In this document: in pieces, positions 8,629 to 17,514 of the stretch
Layout: every line of letters begins with the position of its first letter
How positions within the stretch are numbered: position 1 is the stretch's first letter
Source of the DNA: Vulcanimicrobium sp035943995
GTDB lineage: Bacteria; Vulcanimicrobiota; Vulcanimicrobiia; Vulcanimicrobiales; Vulcanimicrobiaceae
Direction of reading: 5' to 3'
NCBI GenBank assembly: GCA_035943995.1
Contig: DASZBS010000006.1
Coordinates: 46,183 to 110,182, forward strand
Length of the DNA stretch: 64,000 bases
Made by a program: the position numbers and the translations under genes
Notes under the pieces: model-generated
What the model was told of the DNA's origin: nothing
What the model saw: the letters and a program-made list of their open reading frames with translations, nothing else
Database searches by the model: none

Positions 8629-10505
8629 TCCTGCGCCTCGGCGGCCTTCTGGCGCACCATCGCGCGCTGGTACCAGATCGACACCGCGACGAGCACGACG
8701 CCGAGCACGAGGAATGAGAGGATGCGGTACATCACGTTGAGCGCCGCGAGATCGACGACGAACACCTTGAAGATCGTCCAGCCGAACAGCGCGAGGCCGA
8801 GCCAGCGCAGCAGCGCCTGGTGGCGCGACATCCCCAGCGCGAACAGCACCGTGGCGTACACGGTCCAGATCGCCGACAGCCCGAACTGCGCCTCGTTGGC
8901 GAGGTTGTCGAGGCCTTTGGGACCGCCCAGCAGATCGACGCACTCGCGCGACAGCGCCGCGAGCGCGACGACGTTCCACGCGACGATCGCGGCGTTGCGC
9001 CAGCCGCGCTGCGCGCGCGTGACCGAGCCCGACGCGGCGTAGCGCGAGATCGCGAACCCGAGCGCGCCGAGGTACACGGCGAAGCCGAGCGACAGCGGGT
9101 TGAAGAGCGTGCGGTGCGGCGGGTCGCCCGCGGCTTGCAACAAGATCGCGAACCCGGTACAGACGAAGAGCACGGCGCCGGCGATCGAGATCCAGCGGTC
9201 GCGGCCGCGCGCACCGATGACGACGAGCAGCGCGGCCTCGACCGCGAACACGTCGATGAGCGAGGTCGCGTGGAACAGCGCGGGGATCGCGAGCGTCACC
9301 GCCGCCAGCCCGAGATACCCGTAGGCGAGCTGCATGCGGCGCGCCAGCGCGGGGACGCGCGTCGCCGCGAGCAGCGCCGCCGCGAGCACGAGCAGCGCGA
9401 TGCCCAGCGTCGTCTGCTTGGAATCGAACAACAGCTCGAGCACGAAGCCGAACATGACGACGTCGAGGGCGAGCAGCACGATGCGCGCGGTCGACGCGAC
9501 GCCGTCGCGCAGCGCGCCCAGCGTGAACGCGATCGCGAACGCCGCGAAGAACAGCGTCGCGACGAGCGCGCACTGGACGTCGCCCCAGTGGCGCGGCGGG
9601 TCGACCGCGAACGCGGGCGCGTAGCACACCGCGGCGAAGAACGTCAGCGCTTCGACGAAACGGAACGACGAACGCACGCTCACCCACAGCATCGCGGCCG
9701 TCAGGACGAGCAGATACGTCGCGAGCACGCCGCGGTCCGGCGTGCCGTTCGCGAGCAGAACCGGCGTGATGAAGCCGCCGAACATGCCCATGAGCGCGAT
9801 GCGCTCGGAGCGGCGCGTGCTCGCGAGCACGCTCAATACCGCCGTCACCGCGATCATCGCGGCGAACACGGCCGGCCGCGATACGTGCAGCTCCGGGAAC
9901 TTCGCGACCGACGCCCACAGCGAGAGGTACAGGATCCCCGCGCCGAGCCCGATCAGGCCTTCGGCCAGGAACGTGTACTCGGTGCCGATGCGCCGCGCGG
10001 ACACGAAGATGAGCGCCGCGCCGACCACGAGACCCAGCACGATGCGTTCGAGCGGCCCGATCCAGCCGTTGCGAAACGCCTGGTCGAGGAAGAACGCCGC
10101 GGCGAGCAGCACCAGCAACAGCCCCGCGACCGGCATCGCGCGCCCGGCGAGCAGCGTCTCGAACGACACGCGCGCGGGCCGCGGCCGCGCCGGCGCACCG
10201 GGCACGTTTTCGGCGGCGGCTGCGCCCGGCATCGGCCCCCCGAACATCTGCTGGTACGTCGGCCAGGCGGGGTCGGGCCACGGCGCAACGCCTTCGGGTA
10301 CTGCGGCGGCTGCCGCGACCGGCACGGGCTCCGGTGGCGGCACGGGCGGCGGCTGCGGGCCGGGTTCGGACGCGGCGGGTCCGGGCGCCGTCTCCGCCGC
10401 GCGCGCGACCGTGCGCGACAAGTCGAGCTCCGCGCGCAAGCCGCGCACCGAGCTCTCCAAGTCGCGCACGCGCGAATCGAGCCGTTCGTACAAGTCGGGA
10501 TCCAC
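8625..10505 (-). CDS. DUF2339 polytopic membrane protein
   Basis: About 626 residues: an N-terminal cytoplasmic part with a short coiled-coil-like stretch (YERLDSRVRDLESSVRGLRAEL), a proline-rich linker, then more than fifteen hydrophobic segments starting at VAGLLLVLLAAAFFLDQAF and the conserved GLGAGILYLSLWA and GGFITPVLLANG motifs of DUF2339. The role is unknown; an envelope or transport role is only a guess. The start is uncertain: no in-frame ATG exists near the end of similarity, and I use GTG at 10505, which leaves 44 bases to the divergent hutF. Confidence 0.78.
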   Translation of the reverse strand: MDPDLYERLDSRVRDLESSVRGLRAELDLSRTVARAAETAPGPAASEPGPQPPPVPPPEPVPVAAAAAVPEGVAPWPDPAWPTYQQMFGGPMPGAAAAENVPGAPARPRPARVSFETLLAGRAMPVAGLLLVLLAAAFFLDQAFRNGWIGPLERIVLGLVVGAALIFVSARRIGTEYTFLAEGLIGLGAGILYLSLWASVAKFPELHVSRPAVFAAMIAVTAVLSVLASTRRSERIALMGMFGGFITPVLLANGTPDRGVLATYLLVLTAAMLWVSVRSSFRFVEALTFFAAVCYAPAFAVDPPRHWGDVQCALVATLFFAAFAIAFTLGALRDGVASTARIVLLALDVVMFGFVLELLFDSKQTTLGIALLVLAAALLAATRVPALARRMQLAYGYLGLAAVTLAIPALFHATSLIDVFAVEAALLVVIGARGRDRWISIAGAVLFVCTGFAILLQAAGDPPHRTLFNPLSLGFAVYLGALGFAISRYAASGSVTRAQRGWRNAAIVAWNVVALAALSRECVDLLGGPKGLDNLANEAQFGLSAIWTVYATVLFALGMSRHQALLRWLGLALFGWTIFKVFVVDLAALNVMYRILSFLVLGVVLVAVSIWYQRAMVRQKAAEAQE

Positions 10506-10549
10506 GTCCCGCCAAGGATTCAGCCGCGGGCGCGGCGCTTCATCTTTCG

Positions 10550-11860
10550 ATGCGGCTGTTTGCGCGCGAAGCGTTCCTCCCCGGCGGCTGGGCGCTCGAC
10601 GTCGCGCTCGACGTCGCGCCCGACGGAACGCTCGCGGACGTGCGCGCGGGCGTCCCACCGGGCGATGCGGAGGTGCTCGACGGGCCCGTGCTGCCGGGGC
10701 TGCCGAACCTGCACTCGCACGCGTTCCAGCGCGCGATGGCCGGCAGCGCGGAGCGGCGCGGCCCCAGCGACGACGACTTCTGGTCGTGGCGCGAAGCGAT
10801 GTACGCGCTGGCGACGACGCTCGAACCCGACACGCTGCACGCGATCGCGCTCGGCGCTTACCGCGCGATGCTCGCCGCGGGCTACACAGCGGTCGCGGAG
10901 TTCAACTACCTGCACCGCGACCCGCGCGGCGCGTGGTACGCCGACAAGGCCGCGACGTCGCGCGCGCTGATCGCGGCCGCGAAGGATGCGGGGATCGCGA
11001 TCTGCTTGCTGCCCGCGCTGTACGCGCATAGCGATGCGGGCGGCGCGCCGTTGCATGCGCGCCAGCAACGCTTCGCGACCAGCGTCGACGACGTGCTCGG
11101 GATCGCCGCGGCGCTGCGCGCCGATCACGCGAACGATCCCGACGTCGTCGTAGGCGTCTGCGCACACTCGCTGCGCGCGGTGACGCCGCGCGAGCTGCAC
11201 GCGCTCGTCGACGGCTCGCCGCGCGACGTGCCCGTGCACCTGCACGCGGCCGAGCAGACGCGCGAGGTCGATGCCGTGCGCGCCGCGCTCGGCGCGCGCC
11301 CGGTCGAATGGCTGCTGGCGAACTGCGCGGTCGACGCGCGCTGGTGCCTCGTGCACGCGACGCATCTCGACGACGCGGAACGTGACGCGCTCGCGCGCAG
11401 CGGCGCGGTCGCGGGCCTGTGCCCGACGACCGAGGCGAACCTCGGCGACGGTCTCTTCCCTCTCGCGCCGTATCTGGCGGCGGGCGGCGCGATCGGGATC
11501 GGTTCCGACAGCAACGTCTCCGTCGCACCGGTCGAGGAGTTGCGCTGGCTCGAGTACGGCCAGCGGCTCGCGGCGCGGCGCCGCATCGTCGCGGCGACGG
11601 CGGCCGGCGAGTCGTGCGGCGAGACGCTGTACGCGCGCGCGGCGCGCGGCGGCGCGCAGGCCTGCGGATTTCTCGCGGGCGCGCTCGCGCCGGGCCGGCG
11701 CGCCGACCTCGTCGTGCTCGACGACCGCACGCCGCCGCTCGCCGGCGCGCCGCCGGGCGAGATCCTCGACCGCTACCTTTTCGCGACGGACCGTGCCGCG
11801 CCGCGCCACGTCATGGTGCGCGGCCGCTGGCGCGTGCGGGACGGGTTCCCGGCCGGCTGA
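10550..11860 (+). CDS. hutF: Formimidoylglutamate deiminase
   Basis: Amidohydrolase-fold enzyme that deiminates N-formimidoyl-L-glutamate to N-formyl-L-glutamate and ammonia, feeding HutG. The 436-residue product shows GLPNLHSHAFQRAMAG (metal-binding HxH and the HutF signature), FNYLHRDPRG, VCAHSLRAV, VHLHAAEQ and GIGSDSNVS. The ATG at 10550 is the only sensible start, since upstream codons lie in the divergent DUF2339 region. With hutU, hutH, hutI and hutG it completes the five-step pathway inside 12 kb. Confidence 0.95.
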   Translation: MRLFAREAFLPGGWALDVALDVAPDGTLADVRAGVPPGDAEVLDGPVLPGLPNLHSHAFQRAMAGSAERRGPSDDDFWSWREAMYALATTLEPDTLHAIALGAYRAMLAAGYTAVAEFNYLHRDPRGAWYADKAATSRALIAAAKDAGIAICLLPALYAHSDAGGAPLHARQQRFATSVDDVLGIAAALRADHANDPDVVVGVCAHSLRAVTPRELHALVDGSPRDVPVHLHAAEQTREVDAVRAALGARPVEWLLANCAVDARWCLVHATHLDDAERDALARSGAVAGLCPTTEANLGDGLFPLAPYLAAGGAIGIGSDSNVSVAPVEELRWLEYGQRLAARRRIVAATAAGESCGETLYARAARGGAQACGFLAGALAPGRRADLVVLDDRTPPLAGAPPGEILDRYLFATDRAAPRHVMVRGRWRVRDGFPAG

Positions 11861-11881
11861 CGAGGTGCGCCCCGCGGGCGC

Positions 11882-13501
11882 ATGCAATACGAGCGGCGTG
11901 AGCTCGCTGTCGCTTCACGGGTGGAAGCTGCGTTGAGCGTCGTCGGACCGCGGCCTAAAGCGCGCCGCTCCACGGCGCGCACCGCTCTGCGCGACGCGCG
12001 GGAGGCATGGTTCGCCGGGGACTGGGAGCGCGCGATCGCGCTGCTGGGCGGCGCGGAGCTCCAGGAGCGCCCCGAGCGCGTCGAGGCGGCGTTCCTGCTC
12101 GCCCGCGCCGCGCTGCGCGCGGGCCAGCCGGCCCGGGCGCTCATCGCGCTCGACGACGCCGCTGACCTGTCCGAAGGCGCCGACGAGCGCGTCACCGCGG
12201 CGATGCTGCGCGGCACGACCCTGGTGCGCTTGGGCCGCGCCGGCGACGGGCTGCCGCTGCTCGAGCGGGCCGCCGCCGACAGCGCGGACGCGCACCATGC
12301 CGTGCGCGCGGAGGCCGGCTACGATCTCGCGCTGGCGTACTACGCCGCAAACCGGCTCGACGAGGCGGAGACGACGCTCGACGCGCACGCCGATCCCAGC
12401 GCCGACATCATCCACGCGCGCGCGCTCGAGCTGTACGGCTGGATCGAAGTCCGGCGCGAACGCTATCCGATCGCGGCGCGCCACTTCCTCGACGCGCTCG
12501 ACGTGCTGCGCGGCACGACGCACCGCGACGCGCTGATGGTCGCGTCGCTGCTGCGCGGGATGACGGGCATCGCGCTCGACACGCTGGATCTCAAGCTCTT
12601 CGCGCGCGTGCGCGCCGACGTCGACGCGATGACGTGGTCGCCCGGATTGCAAACGCGCTGGTTCGCGATCCGCCGCGACCGCGCGTTCGTCGAATTGCTC
12701 GAAGGCAACGCCGCCGAGGCGTGGCGGCTCGCGGACGAAACGCTGTTTGCATCGGCCGCGGGCGCGCAGCGCGTCGCCGCGCTGCTCACCGTCGCGCGCA
12801 TCGCGCGCGCCGCGGGCGACGCGTTCACGCCCGAGCGCGTGGTGCACAAAGCCGCCGCGATCGCGGCCGACGTCGACTGGGGCGCGACGGGCGCCGAGGA
12901 TCGCGCCGCGCTGCTCGCGCTGATCCGCGACGCCGCGGAAGTGGACACGACGACGGCCGCGAGCCTGTCGGCGCTGTACGACGCGCTGCCTGCGCCGCGC
13001 GCGCCGCTCGACGTGCTCGACGTGCAGCCGCGGCTCGACGCGCTCGAAGACGTCGCGCGCGCCGCGCTCGCGCGCGCCCGCGGCGACAGCGGCGAAGCGC
13101 TGCGGCGGCTGCGTTCGGCGGTCGCGGTGTGGCGCCGGCTGGGCGACCGCTACGACGAAGCCGTCGCGCTGCTCGCGCTCGCGGAGATCGCGCCGGGCGG
13201 CGAGTCGCTGCACCGCGCGGACGAGCTCACGCGCGTCGTGCCGCGCTCGTGGCTGCGCCGCCGCTATGCCGCGCTCGCCGAGCGCGCGCGCGGCGTCGAG
13301 CAGCTCAGCCCAGCAGAGCACCGCGTGATGCTCGCGATCTGCGAAGGCCGCTCGACCGCGGAGATCGCGGACCACTTCGGCCGCAGCAAGAACACGATCC
13401 GCAACCAGACCCGCCGCGTCTACGAGGTGATGGACGTTCGCACGCGCTCGGGGCTCGTGTCGAAGTGCGCCGCGATGGGGATCGTCGCCGGGGTGTCCTG
13501 A
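11882..13501 (+). CDS. TPR-like LuxR-family transcriptional regulator
   Basis: A 539-residue protein with a long alpha-helical repeat region (residues ~45-460, many 'RAALRAGQPARALIALDDA'-like helices) and a C-terminal LuxR/FixJ helix-turn-helix: QLSPAEHRVMLAICEGRSTA, EIADHF and NTIRNQTRRVYEVMDV. No receiver domain or ATPase motif is seen, so input is probably through the helical repeats. It begins 21 bases after hutF on the same strand, making it a candidate hut regulator, although it may simply be adjacent. A paralogue of the same architecture lies at 48120-49694. No clear ribosome binding site supports the ATG; GTG at 11921 is possible. Confidence 0.85.
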   Translation: MQYERRELAVASRVEAALSVVGPRPKARRSTARTALRDAREAWFAGDWERAIALLGGAELQERPERVEAAFLLARAALRAGQPARALIALDDAADLSEGADERVTAAMLRGTTLVRLGRAGDGLPLLERAAADSADAHHAVRAEAGYDLALAYYAANRLDEAETTLDAHADPSADIIHARALELYGWIEVRRERYPIAARHFLDALDVLRGTTHRDALMVASLLRGMTGIALDTLDLKLFARVRADVDAMTWSPGLQTRWFAIRRDRAFVELLEGNAAEAWRLADETLFASAAGAQRVAALLTVARIARAAGDAFTPERVVHKAAAIAADVDWGATGAEDRAALLALIRDAAEVDTTTAASLSALYDALPAPRAPLDVLDVQPRLDALEDVARAALARARGDSGEALRRLRSAVAVWRRLGDRYDEAVALLALAEIAPGGESLHRADELTRVVPRSWLRRRYAALAERARGVEQLSPAEHRVMLAICEGRSTAEIADHFGRSKNTIRNQTRRVYEVMDVRTRSGLVSKCAAMGIVAGVS

Positions 13502-13558
13502 CTCGCGCTCATTCTCGAACCTAGTACGGTAGTACCATTAAATTCTCTACTGCGATAG

Positions 13559-13564
13559 TATAAT
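13559..13564 (+). promoter_or_regulatory. Perfect -10 box with flanking repeats upstream of the YkuD-like gene
   Basis: TATAAT at 13559-13564 lies in a local AT-rich patch, unusual in this GC-rich region. Just upstream are a direct repeat of TAGTAC (13522-13535) and an inverted repeat TACT-n5-AGTA (13548-13560) that overlaps the box, suggesting an operator. No good -35 match is present at the normal distance, so activation may be required. Confidence 0.5.
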
Positions 13565-13633
13565 ATAGAGGTTTTGGCTGCTTCGGTCGGCCAACGTCGG
13601 GCTCGTGGGGTGCTCTCGACGCGGAGCGGGCCG

Positions 13634-14194
13634 ATGATCCACGCCGTCTTCGAGCGGCGTTCGGAGCAGCTCGCGATCTTCGGGCCGGACGGCCGGCTCT
13701 GGCACACGCTCGCGGCGAGCGGCGACGCCGCCGGCGGCGGCATGCGCGCGCCGTACGGCCCGGGATTTGCGATCGCGCCGGGCCATTACCGGCTGATCGG
13801 CCAGACCGAGCACGATCCGCCGACCGCCGACGACGGGCCCGGCTTGATCTACGTGGACGACCTCGACACCGCGGCGCTACAAACGCTGGTCAACGCGGGC
13901 CGGGCGACGATGCGCGGCGCGAGCGTCGAGATCGCGCGGCTCATCGTCCCCGTCGGTGGCCTCGCGCAGTGGAACCGTTCCGCGATCGGGATCCGCGGCG
14001 GCGGCGCGAGCCTTGCGCGGCTGACGCCGCCCGAAGATCCGCTCGCACCGTACCAGCGCCTCACGCGCGGCGACGGCGGTGTGCGCGTGCGCAACGCCGA
14101 TCTCGCGCGGCTGCTGCAGATCCTTGGCCCGATCTATCCGGCGAACACCGTCGTGCTCACGGCGCTCGGCGATCCTACGCGTTTGACGGCGTAG
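13634..14194 (+). CDS. L,D-transpeptidase (YkuD)-like protein lacking catalytic His and Cys
   Basis: A 186-residue protein of unknown function. Its C-terminal half follows the YkuD catalytic pattern: AIGIRGGG (residues ~117-124) where active enzymes have I-H-G-T, and RGDGGVRVRNADLARL (~145-160) where they have S-x-G-C-[IV]-R-[ML]-x-N-x-D. The active-site histidine is replaced by arginine and the nucleophilic cysteine by glycine, so transpeptidase activity is not expected. No signal peptide is seen. ATG 13634 has GGAG 8 bases upstream; a TTG at 13574, next to the predicted transcription start, is an alternative. Assignment rests on motif spacing only. Confidence 0.6.
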   Translation: MIHAVFERRSEQLAIFGPDGRLWHTLAASGDAAGGGMRAPYGPGFAIAPGHYRLIGQTEHDPPTADDGPGLIYVDDLDTAALQTLVNAGRATMRGASVEIARLIVPVGGLAQWNRSAIGIRGGGASLARLTPPEDPLAPYQRLTRGDGGVRVRNADLARLLQILGPIYPANTVVLTALGDPTRLTA

Positions 14195-14212
14195 CACCGC
14201 GCGCGCACGCGC

Positions 14213-15613
14213 TCAGCGCGAAGCCGGACCGGGCGTCGGGTGCACCGGCAGGATCAGTGGCGCTCGCGGCGGCTGCGTGAAGTCGAAGTCGCGGGTGAGA
14301 TCGCCGAGCGCCGACGCGTTTTCGCGCACGTCCGGGCGCGGGTCGGGTCGCCCGTCCGTCTTCGGATCGAGCCGCGCGCCGTCGAGGAAGTCGTCTTCGA
14401 TGAACTTCACGTACGCGTCGAAACTGAGCACCTGATGGTCGACGAAATTCGCCTTCGCGTACGGTGAGATCACGAGCCCGGGCACGCGCAGGCCGTAGCC
14501 GTTCTCATCGACGCGCGGCGGCACGACGTGATCGTAGAAGCCGCCCCAGTCGTCCCAGGCGATGAAGATCGCGGTGCTGTTCCACTGCGGCGAGCGCATC
14601 ACGGCGTCGACCAAGCTCGTGACGTAGGCTTGTCCCGCGCTGAGGGCGCCCGGCGGGTGCTCGCTGACGGCGTTGGACGGCGCGATCCACGCGACCGCCG
14701 GCAGCGCGCCTTTCTTCGCCGCGGCGTAGAAGTCGCCGACGGAGCGGATGTTGCCCAGCTCGCCGTCTGCTTTGACGGTGTCGAAGTACGGCAGCGGGTT
14801 CCAAATGCCGGGCGTCTTCGCGTTCTGCTTGGGCGCGACGCACGACACGGCGGCGTCGTTCTCGCAGTCCGGTTCGCTGCCCGCGACGACGTAGTACCCC
14901 CAGCTCACGTGCTTTGCGTGCAGCAAGTACGTGAGATCGGTCCAGGCGTAGATCGGCGCTTGCCGCGGCGCCGTGATGTATCGGCGTCCACGCCCGAAAT
15001 CGCCCGGCCGGCCCGGCGACTGCAGCGCGTTCGTGCAACTCGACGGATCGTCGTGGCGCGTGCACAGCGCCGACCACTCCGACACTTGGAACAAATGCTC
15101 GGGAAGACTCCACGACGCGTTGGGCTCGAACATGCGGTCTTGCAGCACGTACGCTTGCGCGTAGCGCCAGTAGTTGGGGATCTCGCGCGCGTCGTGCCAG
15201 CCCATCACGTCCGCGTTCTTCGCGTTCGTGCACGCCGGATTGTCCGGGTCGGTGCAGCCGCGCCGGCCGCGCTTCGCTTGCGTGAGGAAGCCGTCCATCT
15301 TGCCGCCGTCGACGTCGGCGACCGCGTTGCTCTCGCCGTGCGGGCCGCCGCCGTTGACGTCGTTCGCGTTGTGATACGGGCGCTGACACGCGCCCGCGAG
15401 ATCGGGCACGCACACGCCGGCCGGGATGCCGTCGGCGCCGGGATACGTGCCGAAGTAGGTGTCGAACGAGCGGTTCTCTTGCATGATCACGACCACGTGC
15501 TCGATGCGGTGGATCCCCGCACCGGGCGCCGTGGCGACGGCGGTCGAGCTGCCGCCGAGCGCGCCGGCGGCGACGACGGCGAGCAGCGGAACGGCGACCA
15601 GACGCATCCTCAT
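14213..15613 (-). CDS. Secreted phosphoesterase / phospholipase C family protein
   Basis: A 466-residue exported protein with an N-terminal signal peptide (VAVPLLAVVAAGALGG). The start of the mature part, HRIEHVVVIMQENRSFDTYFGTYPG, is the signature of the bacterial phosphoesterase family that includes acid phosphatase AcpA and PlcC. Downstream AWDDWGGFYDHVVPP and GLRVPGLVISPYAK are the other conserved blocks. It probably hydrolyses phosphomonoesters or phospholipids outside the cytoplasm. The gene converges with the YkuD-like gene and is divergent from the sulfite oxidase pair. Confidence 0.9.
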   Translation of the reverse strand: MRMRLVAVPLLAVVAAGALGGSSTAVATAPGAGIHRIEHVVVIMQENRSFDTYFGTYPGADGIPAGVCVPDLAGACQRPYHNANDVNGGGPHGESNAVADVDGGKMDGFLTQAKRGRRGCTDPDNPACTNAKNADVMGWHDAREIPNYWRYAQAYVLQDRMFEPNASWSLPEHLFQVSEWSALCTRHDDPSSCTNALQSPGRPGDFGRGRRYITAPRQAPIYAWTDLTYLLHAKHVSWGYYVVAGSEPDCENDAAVSCVAPKQNAKTPGIWNPLPYFDTVKADGELGNIRSVGDFYAAAKKGALPAVAWIAPSNAVSEHPPGALSAGQAYVTSLVDAVMRSPQWNSTAIFIAWDDWGGFYDHVVPPRVDENGYGLRVPGLVISPYAKANFVDHQVLSFDAYVKFIEDDFLDGARLDPKTDGRPDPRPDVRENASALGDLTRDFDFTQPPRAPLILPVHPTPGPASR

Positions 15614-15729
15614 ATCCGCACGGTACCCCGCCCCGGGCGCGCGTACCTGAAGCGGGGATGAGAACTGCCGAGGAAACGCCCGGACCGGCGTGAAGGGAGC
15701 CGCACGGGATCACCGGAGGGGATTGTTGC

Positions 15730-16929
15730 ATGGAGCTCGGCCGTCGTCGTTTTCTCGCGGGCACCGGCGCGGCGTTCGCGGCCGGCGCGCTGCCGGCGCG
15801 CGCGCTCGCGGACGCGGTGCAGCTGCCGTTCGCGAACGGTGAGCGGCCGCTGATGGCGTTTCCGCAGAAGCGCCCGCTGATCGTGCTCACGCCGCGGCCG
15901 CCGCAGCTCGAGACGCCGTTCGCGCTCTTCGACCAAGGCGTGTACACGCCCAACGACGCGTTCTTCGTGCGCTGGCATCTGCCGGGCATCCCGCAAGAAG
16001 TCGACGCGACCGCGCACCGCATCGCGGTGACCGGCGAGGTGAACCAGTCGCTGTCGCTCTCGCTCGACGACCTCGCGAAATTGCCGCAGGTCGAGGTCAC
16101 GGCCGTCAACCAATGTTCGGGCAATTCGCGCGCGCTCCAGGCGCCGCGCGTGCCCGGCGGGCAGTGGGACAACGGCGCGATGGGCAACGCTCGGTGGACC
16201 GGCGTTCGCTTGCGCGACGTGCTCGACCGCGCCGGCCTCAAGCCGACGGCGAAACAGGTGCAGTTCCGCGGGCTCGATCACGGCGTGTTTCCGGCGACGC
16301 CCGACTTTCGCAAGTCGCTCGACGTCGACGTGGCGCGCGGCGACGACGTGATCGTCGCGTACGCGATGAACGGCGCGCCGCTGCCGGTGCTCAACGGCTA
16401 TCCGGTGCGGCTGGTCGTGCCCGGCTGGTACTCGACGTACTGGGTGAAGATGCTCTCGGCGATCACCGTGCTCGACCACGCCGACGACAACTTCTGGATG
16501 AAGACGGCGTACCGCATCCCGGACACGCCCGACAACAGCGTCGTGCCGGGCTCGACCGGCTTTGCGACGATCCCGATCAACCGCATGCGCGTGCGTTCGT
16601 TCGTCACGAGCCTCGCCGACGGCGCAAAGCTCGGCGCCGGGCCCGTCGAGCTGCGCGGGATCGCGTTCGACGGCGGCAGCGGCATCAAGCGTGTGGAGAT
16701 CTCGACCGACAACGGCACGACGTGGCGCGACGCGGCGCTCGAGCAGGACTACGGCAAGTACAGCTTCCGGCGCTGGCACGCGTCGTTCAACGCGGCGCGC
16801 GGCACGGCGTACACGCTGGCGGTGCGCGCGACCGCGAACGACGGCGCGACGCAACAGGCGGCGCCCGGCTGGAACCCCAGCGGTTATCTCCGCAACGCGA
16901 TCGAGACGTACAAGGCGACGGTAGCATGA
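15730..16929 (+). CDS. Periplasmic sulfite dehydrogenase, molybdopterin subunit (SorA-like)
   Basis: A 399-residue oxidoreductase with a Tat signal (RRRFLAGTGAAFAAGALPARALA), consistent with export after cofactor insertion. The Mo-binding domain contains VNQCSGNSR, whose cysteine (residue ~129) would ligate molybdenum, and GYPVRLVVPGWYSTYWVKML; the C-terminal Mo-co dimerisation domain has VEISTDNGTTWRDA. It is expected to oxidise sulfite to sulfate. Its stop overlaps the start of the cytochrome gene (ATGA), the arrangement of SorA/SorB pairs. Confidence 0.88.
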   Translation: MELGRRRFLAGTGAAFAAGALPARALADAVQLPFANGERPLMAFPQKRPLIVLTPRPPQLETPFALFDQGVYTPNDAFFVRWHLPGIPQEVDATAHRIAVTGEVNQSLSLSLDDLAKLPQVEVTAVNQCSGNSRALQAPRVPGGQWDNGAMGNARWTGVRLRDVLDRAGLKPTAKQVQFRGLDHGVFPATPDFRKSLDVDVARGDDVIVAYAMNGAPLPVLNGYPVRLVVPGWYSTYWVKMLSAITVLDHADDNFWMKTAYRIPDTPDNSVVPGSTGFATIPINRMRVRSFVTSLADGAKLGAGPVELRGIAFDGGSGIKRVEISTDNGTTWRDAALEQDYGKYSFRRWHASFNAARGTAYTLAVRATANDGATQQAAPGWNPSGYLRNAIETYKATVA

Positions 16930-17267
16930 CGAAACGCACGATATCGATCGCACTCGCGTGCGTCGCCGCGTTCGGCGCGAGCGCGCTCGCCGCGGCGCCG
17001 AAGACCGCGCCTCCGCACGGCAAAGCGACGATCGCGCTGCCGGGCGACGCCGGGATGGCGTTCAAGCCCGGTCCCGGCGTCGCCGCGGTGCAAGCGAACT
17101 GTCTCACGTGCCACTCGTCGGCGTACGTGTCCACGCAGCCGGTGCTCAGCAAGGCGCAATGGACCGCCGAGGTGACGAAGATGAAGAACGTCTACGGCGC
17201 GCCGATCGCCGACGACGCCGTGCCGGCGATCGTCGACTACCTCACCGCGGCGTACGGCAAGCCGTAG
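16926..17267 (+). CDS. Small c-type cytochrome subunit (SorB-like)
   Basis: A 113-residue exported protein with a signal peptide (ISIALACVAAFGASALA) and one haem c motif, CLTCH at residues ~59-63. A methionine ligand is available in the KMKNVYG region. As the partner of the upstream molybdoenzyme it would accept electrons from sulfite oxidation and pass them to the respiratory chain. The start codon overlaps the upstream stop by four bases, arguing for coupled synthesis. Confidence 0.85.
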   Translation: MTKRTISIALACVAAFGASALAAAPKTAPPHGKATIALPGDAGMAFKPGPGVAAVQANCLTCHSSAYVSTQPVLSKAQWTAEVTKMKNVYGAPIADDAVPAIVDYLTAAYGKP

Positions 17268-17300
17268 CGCCGCGGCGGCCGCGCGCCGCCGTAGCCGCCG

Positions 17301-17429
17301 TCAGCCTTCGGTGTGCGTCGTCGTGATCGTGGTCGTGTGGTGCTCGGGCTCGGGCACCACTTCTTCCTTGACGACCTTGGTCTCCGTGGTGGTCTCTTTG
17401 GTCTGGGTGACCTTCGTCTCGTTGTCCAT
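17301..17429 (-). CDS. Small Thr/Glu/Lys-rich hypothetical protein (42 aa)
   Basis: A short frame beginning MDNETKVTQTKETTTETK and ending in a His/Thr-rich tail. It has no hydrophobic segment and is strongly charged and low in complexity. It is listed because it has an ATG, lies cleanly in a gap between two genes, and its composition is unlike a random antisense frame in this GC-rich DNA. The function is unknown and the ribosome binding site is weak. Confidence 0.4.
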   Translation of the reverse strand: MDNETKVTQTKETTTETKVVKEEVVPEPEHHTTTITTTHTEG

Positions 17430-17514
17430 AGCTCGATCATGCCCACTTGCCCGCGCGTGAATCCGCCGGCGCGCAGCCGGGAGGCAGGCGCGCGGTGCGG
17501 CCGAAACGCGCGGC

